DNA from: Tritrichomonas musculus
Taxonomy: Eukaryota > Parabasalia > Tritrichomonadida > Tritrichomonadidae
Direction of reading: 5' to 3'
DNA length: 64,000 nt
Assembly (NCBI GenBank): GCA_039105265.1
Contig: JAPFFF010000021.1
Location: 1,302,001 to 1,366,000 of the forward strand
The position numbers and the translations under genes were made by a program. Of the stretch, positions 9,230-20,728 are shown one piece after another; positions within the stretch are counted from its first letter, which is position 1; each line of letters starts with the position of its first letter. The notes below the pieces were generated by a model that saw nothing but the letters and a program-made list of their open reading frames with translations, made no database searches and was not told the origin of the DNA.

Positions 9230-11443
9230 ATGCAACCTTCCTTAACATTTGTACCGATACCTCCAATGAAATGTAAATTGTCCAAAGAAAAAGATGATTT
9301 TCCAAGTTTATTCAAAAGCGAATCTCAAAATGTTTCAGCATATCATTCAGCGATTTCATCAGAATCAAGAGATATTAAATCATATCGCTTATATTTAAGC
9401 GCATTGACAAACGCTCTTCAATCATCTGCCATTCGTAGTAAAACATTGAATTCCAAGTTTACTGATCCATTTCATCCAAAAAGTAAAGAATCATCAAGTT
9501 CGATTATAACAGAAATGATTAACACTACATGGAATTACGCAAGTGATTTGATGACGAGCTTGCATTCCCTCGATGCATCAAGTGAGACTGCATTAAAAGC
9601 AATGAAGCCAATAATAAGCGATCTTCTCGCTTGTGTAGATGCATTGAATACATTAGTAGATCCATCATTAAATCATGATTTCGTGGTAAAAGCAGGCCAT
9701 GTCAAAGAGCATCCATATATTACATGTGATATTGTCCGTATGTTAAAATCATATGTAAATTATATCGCAGATTCATGGCAATTATCTTGCATTATTTCAA
9801 AGAATCCAGCTTTAACGCCCCCAATTATGGTTCTTTGTTTAAATGATATATCAGATTGTATTTCACAAGCAAAAAGTTTACCAAAAGAGGCAGGGTCATT
9901 TTTCCTTTCTGTATTTCTAGCAATTTATCGTTATTATCAACTTTTTATTCGAATTCAACTGGGTAAAAACTCAGAAGAACAAACACAATATGGAATTGCA
10001 ATTGCTTATTTTAACGATGGAATTGAAATTTCCAAAAAGCCATTAAATGCAGAGAATAATGAAGAAAAAAGTGAAGACGAGGAAGAAGAAAAGCCCAAAC
10101 ACAAAGGAAAAGAATCTAAAAAGAAGGATAAAGATAAAGAAAAATCGAAGGAAAAATCCAAAGAAAAGTCTAAAGATAAATGTAAAATTCATATCAATAA
10201 TGAAATAATTGCAGATATATCATCAGAAATCAAAGTATTTTCAGATGTATTAGTAGAATCATTTAATACTGCTAAAATTGATAATCAAAAAATTTATTGC
10301 CAAGCAATACCTGATGAAGTAGACTTTCCTCAACCTTCACCAAAAGCTAATGTCCAACCCTCAGAGCCACTACTTGAATCTTCAGAAGAACCAGATAAGC
10401 AACCTAAAGGAAATCAAAAACCTGCTCAATGTGGAATTCCCCAAGCAATGCAAATTCAGCAACTTAGCCCTCAACAGATGCAACAAATGCAGCAGATGCA
10501 ACAGATGCAGCAAATGCAATTAATGCAACAAACCCAACAACTCGATCCTCAACAATTACAAATGATGCAACAAATGCAACAGATGCAGCAAACACAACAT
10601 CTTAATCCACAACAGATGCAACAACTTCAACAATTTCAGCCAATGCAACAAGCGCAGCAACTGCAACAAACTCAGCAGCTCCAACAAACACAACAACTAG
10701 ATCCACAACAAATGCAACAATATCAGCTATTTTTACAACAACAGCAACAAATCCAACAATATCAGCAACAACTTCAGCAGCAGCAGCTTCAGCAACAACA
10801 ACTTAGACAGCAACAGTTACAACAACAACAACTTCAACAACAACAACTTCAACAACAACAGCTTCAACAGCAACAGCTTCAACAACAACAGCTTCAACAG
10901 CAACAACTTCAGCAACAAAAAATTCAACAACAACAGCAGCAGCAACTCCAACAACAACAACAACAGACACAAAATATACTACCACCACAACAACAGCAAC
11001 AGCAGCAGCCAATCAATCAAACTCAACAATCTCAAAATATTCAAAATACTCAAAGTTTTTCAGCTTCTGATGACAAGTTTGTCGCATCAGGTTCGCCAGT
11101 AAATGATTGGATGAAAGTTTTGGCTCTTAAAGAACAAGCAAAAAGTGGATATGAAGAAAAATGTGCTGAATTGCAAGCCAGACTTGCAGCTGCATATCAA
11201 GCTGAGCAATCAGGAGCTTCATCTTCTGAAAGTTCAAAGCATATACAATCAAAAATCGATATGGCACAAAAAATCATTCAGTGCTTTGATGCTGCCGATA
11301 AAAACGATGGAATAATTCAGAAAAACGTGTTCCAATATCAAGCAAATCCAAAAGAAGATCAACTTGAGCCAATAAATATAATGATTAACAAATCATATCA
11401 ATTTTACAAATCAACTTTGAAACAGCTCGAAGCATTAAATTGA
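9230..11443 (+). CDS. BRO1-domain-like protein with a large glutamine-rich tract
   Basis: 737 residues. The first ~330 residues are alpha-helical and begin like BRO1 domains of the ALIX/PalA/Bro1 group (FVPIPPMKCKLSKEKDDFPSLF), with a YNYASDLMTSL-type helix, a PAL/PP stretch near 200 and AIAYFNDGIEISKK near 260. A charged K/E/D linker (about 275-325) follows. Residues about 400-615 are almost pure Gln, Met and Leu, made of QQMQQMQ and QLQQQQ repeats. The last ~100 residues are again mixed, with SASDDKFVASGSPVNDWMKVL and helices. BRO1 proteins bind ESCRT-III in endosomal sorting, membrane repair or pH signalling. The BRO1 call rests on fold-like features and is moderate; the poly-Q tract is direct observation. 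No V domain is visible. Confidence 0.65.
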   Translation: MQPSLTFVPIPPMKCKLSKEKDDFPSLFKSESQNVSAYHSAISSESRDIKSYRLYLSALTNALQSSAIRSKTLNSKFTDPFHPKSKESSSSIITEMINTTWNYASDLMTSLHSLDASSETALKAMKPIISDLLACVDALNTLVDPSLNHDFVVKAGHVKEHPYITCDIVRMLKSYVNYIADSWQLSCIISKNPALTPPIMVLCLNDISDCISQAKSLPKEAGSFFLSVFLAIYRYYQLFIRIQLGKNSEEQTQYGIAIAYFNDGIEISKKPLNAENNEEKSEDEEEEKPKHKGKESKKKDKDKEKSKEKSKEKSKDKCKIHINNEIIADISSEIKVFSDVLVESFNTAKIDNQKIYCQAIPDEVDFPQPSPKANVQPSEPLLESSEEPDKQPKGNQKPAQCGIPQAMQIQQLSPQQMQQMQQMQQMQQMQLMQQTQQLDPQQLQMMQQMQQMQQTQHLNPQQMQQLQQFQPMQQAQQLQQTQQLQQTQQLDPQQMQQYQLFLQQQQQIQQYQQQLQQQQLQQQQLRQQQLQQQQLQQQQLQQQQLQQQQLQQQQLQQQQLQQQKIQQQQQQQLQQQQQQTQNILPPQQQQQQQPINQTQQSQNIQNTQSFSASDDKFVASGSPVNDWMKVLALKEQAKSGYEEKCAELQARLAAAYQAEQSGASSSESSKHIQSKIDMAQKIIQCFDAADKNDGIIQKNVFQYQANPKEDQLEPINIMINKSYQFYKSTLKQLEALN
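10440..11035 (+). repeat. CAA/CAG-rich tract coding for polyglutamine
   Basis: About 600 bp of CAA, CAG and ATG codons in imperfect short units (CAACTTCAA, CAGATGCAA types) inside the BRO1-like gene. Mixed CAA/CAG use breaks long pure runs. The tract creates open frames on the other strand, which are shadows. Length polymorphism between strains is likely. Confidence 0.9.
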
Positions 11444-11808
11444 TTTTTTTATTATTTTTAGATAATGTGTATCATGAATATTTTTATTTAAACTAATATT
11501 GAAAAAACAAATCTGTTTTATTATTTTTTACTTATTCTAAAAACATAAATTATGATGTTATAATATCAAATTTATTGAAATGAATTGCAATATACATAAT
11601 CTTATAACTTATTTAAATGAATTATAATATCAAATTTATGATGTTTTTTTAATACAACCTATAACTTATTTGGAATAAGTTTAGAAGGATTATGATAAAT
11701 ATAATTCAAGCAATAATAATATAAAAAGTATTTCACTAAAATTATGAATAACAAAATAATCTTTTTTTTTTTAATTAGTTTCAAATAAAAAAATAAAATT
11801 ATTACAAT
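11444..11808. other. Convergent intergenic region
   Basis: The region lies between the ends of two convergent genes, so it should hold both 3' ends. A ~20-bp stretch (TTATAATATCAAATTTAT) occurs twice, near 11,558 and 11,625. No gene was seen. Confidence 0.4.
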
Positions 11809-13773
11809 TCATTTCGATTCATTGCTCTTCTTTAACTTAACATCAGTAACAATTATGTGATCTAATGGAACATCGTTTTCATCATTTGTGATAACAAACG
11901 CAGTTTGAATAAACTTTTGTGCTTGAGCTGCTGCCAAAAGTTTAGTATCTTCAGATTCATCATTTTGCTGGACAGATTGTTTTTCGACATTTTTAATGAT
12001 TTCTGTAATTCCGTTCCAAACTGCAATATAAGCAGGTATGCCAGAGCACATTTCTGGTTTTAAGGTCAATTGTTGTTTAATTCCTTCAATTTGCGCTAGA
12101 ACGACTTCATCATTAGCAGCATCTGATTGAATATCTTCCATTGACAAATATTCATATTGAATACTTGGGAATGAATCTTCAACATCTGTTAATACTTGAT
12201 ATAATTTGCTTTCATCTTCACATGCTGTTATAAAACTAGAATTCATTAAAGCAAATTTGAAGTATTCAGAAACAAAAATTCTTTCATCTGAATCTGCAAA
12301 ACGTTCAGAAGGAAGGAAGCATTGATCGCAATAATCAAAATTATCAATTATGTAAACTGTTTCATCATATCCTGCAGCACCTGCAATTAAATTTGGTAAA
12401 TATGAAACATTTGTAAACCATTGAGTTAAACATTGCGAGTCATTCCAGAACAAATTGAGGAGTTCGCCGATTGCTTGCACATTATTAAAGAACTCTTTGC
12501 ATTCATGCTGATTTAGTAAGGATTTCTTAAAAACTGGAGAATCATTTTTCATAACTGAAAGTAAAAATGGTTTAACTTCTGTTTTAATTAAGCGATCTAG
12601 AAGTGGTCTCTGAAGGGATAATGCTCGACAAACGATGTCAACCATATCTGAATAGAATTGAGCATAGTTTGTAAGTGAGACAGAAAGGCGTTTCATATCA
12701 AAAGGAACGATAAATTTCTTATTTATGTTTCCTGTCTGTGCAAATTCGTTTAAAAGTCTTTGAGAGAAAAGACGTAAAAAGGTTGTTTTACCTGATTTTC
12801 TCGGACCTACTATATGGCATTTCATTGAATAAGATACTTCTCCAAATGAAACGAAACGATGATTTTCAATAATTGTCCCTATATATAAAGCAGTGTCATC
12901 TAGCCCTATCAACTTTGTAGTATCAAGTCCAGAAGCATTTTCATTATCACCTTGGAAAAGTTCACTAAGCAATTTATTCATACTATAGAGCCAATACTCG
13001 TTTTGTTCTTTAGAAATTCGAGCAGCGTCAACAATAATAACTTTTTCACTCAATGGTAATGAATTTAGCAAAGGCATAATATCGTCAATCCAAGTTGAGG
13101 CTCCATTTTTGTTGTTTCCATCTCCGTCAAGAAGCCCAAATAAGCTTTTTAAGAGATCAGGCATTTGCTCAACATACTTTTCAAGTTCTTTCTGTTTCTT
13201 TTTCCATGCAATGTCTTCCTCTGATTCTTCGGCTTGTGATTTTCGGAAAGATCTGGTATCAAGACGAGTATGGTGCAATTTAGATTGGTCAACAAGTAAT
13301 GGGCTTAAACCATTACCAAGTGCAACAACATTTGGGGTAAGCCCAAAAATTTCATATTTAGGATCAAGTGATGTAGATGTTCTCGGTTTTGGAAGTTTTG
13401 ACGAACCTGGTGATTTGCTCCTTGGAGTTGATACCTTTGGGTCTTGATTAGGTGAAGAAATGTATGTATTAGCAGCTCCTTCCCTGAAAATTGATGGCGA
13501 TGGTGGCGCTTTTTTTGAAACACTCTGAAAATTAATATCTGTTGTTGACGCATATATAATTTCTCCTGGAACAATTTCATTTAAAAACTGAATTGGATGA
13601 CCATCTTCTGTATAGAGTGACGAAACAGGTTCATTTAATTTGAATAACGCTCGTATATTTTTTTTTAATGAAACAAGTGAATTTGGAAGTAGTACCTTTC
13701 GAGATTGAGTTTTTTCTTCCCAAAGACGAACTAAAACAAAATTTAAAGAAGAGGGGCATTTTGATTGCGTCAT
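11809..13773 (-). CDS. P-loop NTPase with N-terminal ubiquitin/doublecortin-like domain
   Basis: 654 residues. Residues about 10-80 (NFVLVRLWEE...FLNEIVPGEIIYAS) have the pattern of a ubiquitin-like or doublecortin-like fold. A Ser/Pro/Arg-rich disordered stretch (88-185) follows, then a helical segment, then a nucleotide-binding domain with a Walker A motif GPRKSGKTT at 323-331 and a Walker B-like VYIIDNFDYCD near 475-485. The Walker A context (HIVGPRKSGKTTFLRLF) resembles STAND/AAA-type ATPases. No orthologue with a known role is recognised. The mix suggests a microtubule- or axoneme-linked scaffold ATPase, but that is inference. The C-terminus ends in a basic/acidic tail. Confidence 0.6.
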   Translation of the reverse strand: MTQSKCPSSLNFVLVRLWEEKTQSRKVLLPNSLVSLKKNIRALFKLNEPVSSLYTEDGHPIQFLNEIVPGEIIYASTTDINFQSVSKKAPPSPSIFREGAANTYISSPNQDPKVSTPRSKSPGSSKLPKPRTSTSLDPKYEIFGLTPNVVALGNGLSPLLVDQSKLHHTRLDTRSFRKSQAEESEEDIAWKKKQKELEKYVEQMPDLLKSLFGLLDGDGNNKNGASTWIDDIMPLLNSLPLSEKVIIVDAARISKEQNEYWLYSMNKLLSELFQGDNENASGLDTTKLIGLDDTALYIGTIIENHRFVSFGEVSYSMKCHIVGPRKSGKTTFLRLFSQRLLNEFAQTGNINKKFIVPFDMKRLSVSLTNYAQFYSDMVDIVCRALSLQRPLLDRLIKTEVKPFLLSVMKNDSPVFKKSLLNQHECKEFFNNVQAIGELLNLFWNDSQCLTQWFTNVSYLPNLIAGAAGYDETVYIIDNFDYCDQCFLPSERFADSDERIFVSEYFKFALMNSSFITACEDESKLYQVLTDVEDSFPSIQYEYLSMEDIQSDAANDEVVLAQIEGIKQQLTLKPEMCSGIPAYIAVWNGITEIIKNVEKQSVQQNDESEDTKLLAAAQAQKFIQTAFVITNDENDVPLDHIIVTDVKLKKSNESK

Positions 13774-14004
13774 TTGTTTATTTTTTGATAATATTAATTT
13801 TTTGAAAAGTTTATGAAAATAAATCTTAACGAAAAGTTTCCATTAAGCCTTCGTACGTTAAAGGAATTTCAATACTTTATATTTATTTTCAATTTGAAAA
13901 TTTCAAAAGAATGACCAGAATTTTTTATAATTTTGAATTCATACTCAAAACAATAATGTAAAAAGATGTCTTCACACATATTTATAAAAATTCTAAAATA
14001 GCAA

Positions 14005-14811
14005 TTAACTATTATTTGAAAGTGATTGGAAAGTGAATTTGTCAAATGGAAAATCTTCTAATGTCTTAAGTGCAAAAGTTGGTAAAACATTTTTCTCTTT
14101 GAATTTGGTCTGAAAATCTTTTTCATCTGAATCATTCAATACAAAAACAGATGCCATTCCAGCTGAAGTTGCAGCAACAATTCCATTTAATGCATCTTCA
14201 ACAACAAGTATATTTTCAGGATAAATAACATTTTCTTCTTTTGAATTTGCATCTAAACCTTTTTTGTCAGAGAAGACATAGTTGTATTTTGAACATAATC
14301 TTTTGGCAGTTTCTAAGAAGATTTCCGGATTTGGCTTTGCAACAGAAACATCATCACCACAAACAGAAAAATCAAAAGATTTGAATAATTCAATATGCTC
14401 TTTTGATGAAGAAATTTTTAGTTGATGAATATCCTTTGTGCTACCTGTCGCAACAGCTAGAGGAAGCTTGAATTCATCATGCAGTCTATTCACTGTAGAT
14501 TTTACACCAGGAAGAATTTTTGCTTTTGGGAGAAGTTCAGCAAGAACTTTTTTACGTTCACTGTAAAGTTCATCAGCTGTCATTGGCATCTTAAAAACTT
14601 CAATAAATATTTTGCATGCTTCATAATCGGAAACTCCATTAACTCGGTGGACAAGACCTTCTGGAAAAGGAGGTGGTACAAAGTGCTCTAATACTTGATA
14701 ATAAATTGGCAATGTGTCAAGCAAGGTTCCATCATTATCAAAAATTACACATTTGATAGTATGTGGGTACTTTTCATCATTGGTTGCAGCTTTGGGATTA
14801 TGAATGATCAT
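14005..14811 (-). CDS. HAD-superfamily hydrolase, beta-phosphoglucomutase/GS1-like
   Basis: 268 residues. IFDNDGTLLDT at 23-33 is the HAD motif I with catalytic D25 and D27. VATGSTKD near 120 is motif II, and the lysine of VAKPNPEIF is motif III. ILVVEDALNGIVAATSAGM is motif IV. The helical cap between motifs I and II places it in the subfamily of GS1/pseudouridine-5'-phosphatase and beta-phosphoglucomutase, which act on small phosphorylated metabolites in the cytosol. An insert of about 20 residues, with NSKEENVIYPEN, lies before motif IV. The asparagine between the two motif-I aspartates (DND) is unusual but occurs in this group. The substrate is unknown. Confidence 0.9.
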   Translation of the reverse strand: MIIHNPKAATNDEKYPHTIKCVIFDNDGTLLDTLPIYYQVLEHFVPPPFPEGLVHRVNGVSDYEACKIFIEVFKMPMTADELYSERKKVLAELLPKAKILPGVKSTVNRLHDEFKLPLAVATGSTKDIHQLKISSSKEHIELFKSFDFSVCGDDVSVAKPNPEIFLETAKRLCSKYNYVFSDKKGLDANSKEENVIYPENILVVEDALNGIVAATSAGMASVFVLNDSDEKDFQTKFKEKNVLPTFALKTLEDFPFDKFTFQSLSNNS

Positions 14812-15113
14812 CTGACTTTTTTATTAAACGATCATGAGCATCTATTCAAAAAGTTTTAATTTTCTGTAGAAATTATTAATTAATATCTTCTTATTATTCC
14901 TAATAATCTATATTTTTTTAACATATTTTAGAGAAATCTTATGTATACTTATATTCACAAAAAGTAAAACTTATATGAAACAAAAAAATATGAATTTCAT
15001 TTGAAATAAAATTCTTTACTTGGTTTGATAAATCAGTATTTTTACATTATTATATATTGATTAATAAATTGCGATATAATAAAAATACTAAAAATAAATA
15101 TTAAAATTTAATA
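14812..15113. other. AT-rich intergenic region
   Basis: The region lies between two leftward genes. It holds the promoter decamer of the HAD gene at 14,846-14,855 and otherwise nothing recognised. Confidence 0.4.
14846..14855 (-). promoter_or_regulatory. Promoter-like decamer upstream of the HAD gene
   Basis: AACTTTTTGA on the sense strand, 35 nt upstream of the ATG. The same word and spacing occur at RtcB and at the possible spliced gene near 3357. The promoter role is inferred. Confidence 0.35.
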
Positions 15114-15494
15114 TTAATCTTTTTTACTTTTGAAAACAAAACAAAACAAAAATTTCCCTCCAAAATATAAAATGCACAAAGATGTGAATACAAGCATTGC
15201 TATTTTGAAAACGCCAAAATAAGTTGGATCATTTGTGACGTCAGAAATAAATCTACGGCCTTTTGACATCATAACGTCACTTCTATCAACTGACTCAGTT
15301 AAAGCTCTTCTAGTATCTTCATCGCGTCTTAAAGTTTGATCAACATTTTGGCTTAAAAGTAATAATCGTGCTGTTTTAGCTTCCAAATCATCAATCATAA
15401 CTTCATTTCCATCATTTATCGCATTATCAAGTACATTTGATCTATTGTTTCCTAGAAGCCTTTCTCTTTCTGGATCTGAATTTCTCATGCTCAT
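15114..15494 (-). CDS. Tail-anchored SNARE, Bet1-like
   Basis: 126 residues. NEVMIDDLEAKTARLLLLSQNVDQ (about residues 29-52) aligns by eye with the start of the Bet1 SNARE motif (NE...L..K...LK.LS..I), and a heptad pattern continues to about 88. One transmembrane segment (IAMLVFTSLCILYFGGKFLF, about 100-120) is followed by a short basic tail, which makes it tail-anchored. Bet1 is a Qc-type SNARE for ER-to-Golgi vesicle fusion, ~118 residues long. The position where Bet1 has the zero-layer glutamine appears to be an aspartate here (RRDEDTRR), which is unusual; the alignment could be shifted by one heptad. A Sec20- or other Qc-type identity is the alternative. Confidence 0.65.
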   Translation of the reverse strand: MSMRNSDPERERLLGNNRSNVLDNAINDGNEVMIDDLEAKTARLLLLSQNVDQTLRRDEDTRRALTESVDRSDVMMSKGRRFISDVTNDPTYFGVFKIAMLVFTSLCILYFGGKFLFCFVFKSKKD

Positions 15495-17544
15495 TCCTTT
15501 TATTTCACATGTCTATTCAACCATTTATGTTCACATTTTTGGATAAATATTTATCCAGACAATTCAATTTTTATTAAAAACAAATGTATTATTTTAAACT
15601 AGAGTGAAATATGTGTATAGTAACGAAAATAACGTATTTTGGATTTTTCAATATTTTGAAAATATCCACCAAATTATTTATTTTTTTACATTGTTCTTTT
15701 ATATATATTTATTAATATCGCAAATAGGCTCTATGATTTTAATTTTAAAGGGAAATTTTGAACTTTTTTAATATTATTATAATTAGAATATCTTTTCTAT
15801 CTAACATTATTTGAGAAAGATTTAATAAATATAATACCTTATTCTGTAACATATATTGATATTAGCATGCTCCTGAGGTATATATTTAAAAATGAACTAA
15901 AATTTAAGGAATTTAAAAAAAAAAAAATTAGTTTTTTGTTAAACTTTTATTATTTTAGAGGATTCTGGTTAATTTTATTTCTTACAAATTTAAAATATTA
16001 TTTTTATTCGTGTATGAAATAAAATGAACTAATAATTGCAACAAACTACTCGATAGGTGCATCTAAGAATTTCTTTTAAATATGGACCTCGATAATTTCA
16101 TTAATCCATTGATATTAGCTGCAATATCAATTTACAATATTTTATATTAAACATAATATATATATTAGATATAAATAAATGAATATACATGTTTACAATC
16201 AATGAATATTTATATTAAAATTGTCATAAAATGTAAACACTTTTTAAAAGGTTATTTCAAATATTTCAATATCTCATAAATATTAAGATATATATTGATA
16301 TATATATTCAAAAATATTGAGATATGAATTCAAAATACATTCTGAATTTTTTTTTCAATGATCAATTTTCTATTGATACTGAATAAATGAATAAATCTAA
16401 AAATAAAATATAACAAAATTGAAATAATTATATTATGCTTTGAGTTAATAAAAATATAAAAAATAAAATATAAATTTTTAATATACCAAAGAACGAAATT
16501 CCATTTTTTTATTGATTGAAACCAAGAAGAATTATTGTTTTGTTTACCAACGAGATATACATTCATGTATTTAGAGTAATTTTGGTGAATATGAGTTCTA
16601 GCATCAATTTTTATGTCAAAATAAAAATCAAACCTTGGTCATGCTGATGATAGTAATAATGTATTATATTATGCTCACAAGAGTAAACTAACATGCTAAC
16701 ATGAAGAAAAACATAAATATCACCTTTGCAGTATAAATATAATTTTAATAATTAAAACAAATGCAAATATTAAAAGTTAAAGAAATAATAAATAATATAA
16801 CCAATTTAACATAATAATATAAATATATAAAATATATCGAAAAAACAATATAATAAAAAGATATGAAAAAAAAATATTTTTATTAAATTGAATATTTATT
16901 GTAATTATTTTTCACAAAAAAAGTTTTTTGTTTACCGATGCATTTATCGATTAAAACCAGACAATATTATATTCAATATTTAATAATACATTAATTACAA
17001 TATATATTTAAAAAATAAAGCAATTTTATAATTTTGCCGTTACTATACACATAGTGAAATATATGTGGTCTTTTTTTTTGATAAATCGATTCAATTTTTG
17101 AATGATTATCATTTATTCACATTCATTGACTAAATACTGTTTATTTAATTGGTAAAACGTCGAATATTCGTGTTCATTTTCTTTTTAACATTTCATACAA
17201 TTAAATAACACGAACTCTTTGGCATCATGATGCAAATATTTTGCTAAATAGCATAATTTAAAAAAAAAAAGTTTTAAAAATAGTTATTTTTCTATTTTTC
17301 TAAAGTAATATCAACAACATTTTTTTTCCAAAAATATAAAATGATAAAATATTCTATTAAATATTTAATCGTTTGATAATATCGTCAAATTTATGGATAA
17401 TAATTTGAATTGGCAATTCAAAATAATCAATTTTATTTTTATTGTAAATTGAATTTTTTCTTATTGTGAATAAAACGATGTGTATGGCAACTTCAAAAAA
17501 ACAAAAAATTGTTTTTTAAAATATTGTAAATATATATTCTATAG

Positions 17545-17571
17545 TATATATATATATATATATATATATAA
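17545..17571. repeat. (TA)n microsatellite
   Basis: About 13 uninterrupted TA units. It has no gene next to it. Confidence 0.9.
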
Positions 17572-18434
17572 TATGATCAAATAAAAACAAAATTATTTTT
17601 TTGCATATATAAACATATATTCTTATTTCCTCAATTATAAATTGAATTTTTTGTGAATATTGGATTTAAAAATTATAAATGTATGGAAACTCGAAAAAAA
17701 CGAAATAGAAATAACTAGTGGGTTTTAAATCATCATATTTTATAATATGTTTTTATATTGAATTTTATATTATTATAATAGCCATAAAATATTATATTTA
17801 AATTTTATTGTGAGATATATACAAAATATATAAATTGAATAAATAAAAACTATTAAGTATTCAAAAATACGATTCAAGTAATCCATTATGTAAATCAATA
17901 TAAATTTATTATACATTGGATATATGAATGATTATAAATTATTATATATATAATTATTAATTATAATTTAGGTTTCGAAAAATTAAATAAGATATTGGAA
18001 ATTTAAACTATTATTTTAATTTCAATAAAATGTTATTAATTTTATTGAATGATTACATACAATAATTTGAGAAAATAAAAATCTATCATTATTTTCATTA
18101 ATAATGAGAAATTAAAATAGCTCATACAATTATTTATGAATGCTTTATCAAAATATTTTTATACCTTTGAATTATGGATGAGTTTTAAATTTTGAATGCA
18201 TTTGGAGATTTATAATTATATATGTATTTATTTGTAAATAATTTTTGTGTTTCATTTTATATTTATTTTATCATATTTATATCATATATTTAATATATAT
18301 TCTATTTAAGAATTTGTTTTAATAAGATAAAAATAAATAATCCAAATTTTATACTCACAAAATATTTGAAGAGCTTTTATGTAAAAATTTGTGAAAACAT
18401 AAATATCCTAAAATAGAAACATATTTAACCTAAT

Positions 18435-18755
18435 TGGCTCGGTAAAACCTCATTATATTTTATATTATAAGGCAAAAGTTGTTTAGAGCTTGTAATTTTA
18501 TTCCAGTCTTTCCAGAAAATTCTAGATTTTTTGTGAGAACCAAAAAACGTGCTTATTCAAAAAAATGAATATTAAAATAAAATAGACGTTTATTTGAGAG
18601 GATTTGGTTTTCAAACATTTTTATCTTTTTTTAATGGCTATATCAAGTTTCTTTGCCTCGATAAAAAACCATTAATTTTATTATATAATAACATATCCGA
18701 AAATTATATTAAACGGTTAAGCCAATCTCTCCAGAAAAATCACATTTTTTGTAGT
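18435..18755. repeat. Diverged direct repeat of ~105 bp, two copies
   Basis: Copy A (18,435-18,540) and copy B (18,654-18,755) share the order GGCTCGGTAAAACC / GCCTCGATAAAAAACC, then an AT stretch, then CAGTCTTTCCAGAAAA / CAATCTCTCCAGAAAA and ATTTTTTGT. Identity is moderate and the alignment was done by eye. No coding content was seen. Confidence 0.35.
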
Positions 18756-20728
18756 CGTAAATTTATTTTATAATATCTTCATAATTTGTGAAATAATAAG
18801 TGATATAATATATAAACTAGCATTCAAAAACAATAAAACATATGTTAAGCAAATACAAATGCACATATATGATGGTATCATGCAGATATTCCATTTTGAT
18901 GAGAAAAAATTAATTGGTCTATAAAGTTAAATATATATAATACATCATAAGTATGAAATGAATCATCAATGTTACCGATCAATATTTACTATTTAAAAAG
19001 ATAAAAATATTTCAAAAAACATTCCATACATTTAAAATTATTTAATAAGATTTTCTCAATTTTTTCTGAGTATAAAAAAAATACAAATATATTCATGAAT
19101 AATGGTGTTTTTGAAATTTAACAAGAATTTAATGCCATATATTTAAATATTTCTATATAAATAAAATATTTTCAATACTAAATGATTAATCGTAAAAATT
19201 CTGATATTGATTTTTAATCAAATAATGTTAAATAGTTTAATAGAAAATACTATATTTATAGAATAGTAAAAGAAATATTTATTTCAATAACATAAATTAC
19301 AAAAGTATTATAGAAAAATCTAATGATTTCAAAAATGGTTTATCATTCCAATTCAAACAACCATGCTACTTTCAGTCAATATTCAACTATCAATCAGTTA
19401 TGATTCCTTATCAGTGTTTAAAGGCTTTTATTATATATATCTGAAATTTGAAATCGATATTCATTAAAAATATTTTTATATTTAATATCTTATTTAATAT
19501 TTTGCATATTTAATAGATTTTAATGATTTTTTAAAAAGTTAAATAAGAAATAAAATGTCCTTTACTGTAATTTATTTTTATTTTGATTGACAAATAAAAT
19601 TAAATCATTTATTTATTATATTAAATGATATATCAAATATAAGCTAACAAAATTTTGCTTTTTATTAAAAAATCTAAAATTTGTTCCAAAATAATAGAAC
19701 AATTAAAACTACAATGAATTATTAAAATTTATATCTCTCAATATTTTTCAATATTACATTGAAATTATACATTGAATTAAAAAATTGAATTGTAGTATTT
19801 TATCTGAAAATATCAATACATTTCTATTCATTCACAAAATCTCTTTTTTTGTGCATTGAATTTTATTGTCTCATAAAAATATATGTATCTGTTCAAATAT
19901 AGAGTATGTAAAGGGAATATTATAATATATAACTAAACTAATTTCAATATATATATTTGCATATTATTATATGAAATTAATCTAAATTGACTGTTAATTT
20001 AATGCATTAAGTAAAAGTCTATATAAACGTGCAAAACAAGAATATTGATAAATTTAATTTATTTAGATAAAATATATACACCAATGTCTAAGTATAAAAC
20101 GCCTTGATTACACATCAATTATTTTTTTTTTTTCTAAAAGCATTGATTACACCTGTATCAATGGGGAAAATGAATAATACTCGTTAAACATCAATTATAC
20201 TAATTAGATAAACATGAATATTAACAATACTTTTTATATTTTTTTTCATTTAGAGAGATATCTGTAATTTTTGAAAAACCAAAAATATTTATATTTGGTA
20301 TATATTAATATATATTATTAAATAGTATATAAAAATTAAATTAAAAAGTAAAATAAATTAAAATATAGATATTATTATGAGATACTTTTATAACAATAAC
20401 CATAAAAATACGTTATTTCGACGTTGCAATACACATACAAAACGTAAAATATTTTATATATATATATATTTATACGAAAATAAAACATCCTTTGTATTAC
20501 GAAATGCTTGTATAAAAATATACGAAAATTATTTTGTCTTTTTGAATTTGATAAAAAAGATAATTTTGTTGAATTTTATTGAATGCCTATTTTAATTATT
20601 TGAGAAGATTAGCTAATCTATCATTGATAAAATTTTTTGATTTGTTCTTCATCGGCTTTTTTTTTTTTCTCCTGCATGATTTAATATCATATTGGCCTAA
20701 AAAATACTAACAATAATCACCTTATTTA

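Noticed and set aside
10803-11012. Minus-strand frame of Val/Ala repeats
   Set aside because: It is a shadow of the polyglutamine codons of the BRO1-like gene.
16330-16566. 78-codon minus-strand frame
   Set aside because: It is made almost only of Ile, Lys, Asn, Phe and Tyr, as random AT-rich DNA would give.
20377-20595. 72-codon plus-strand frame
   Set aside because: It has AT-rich composition, no motif and no neighbouring support.
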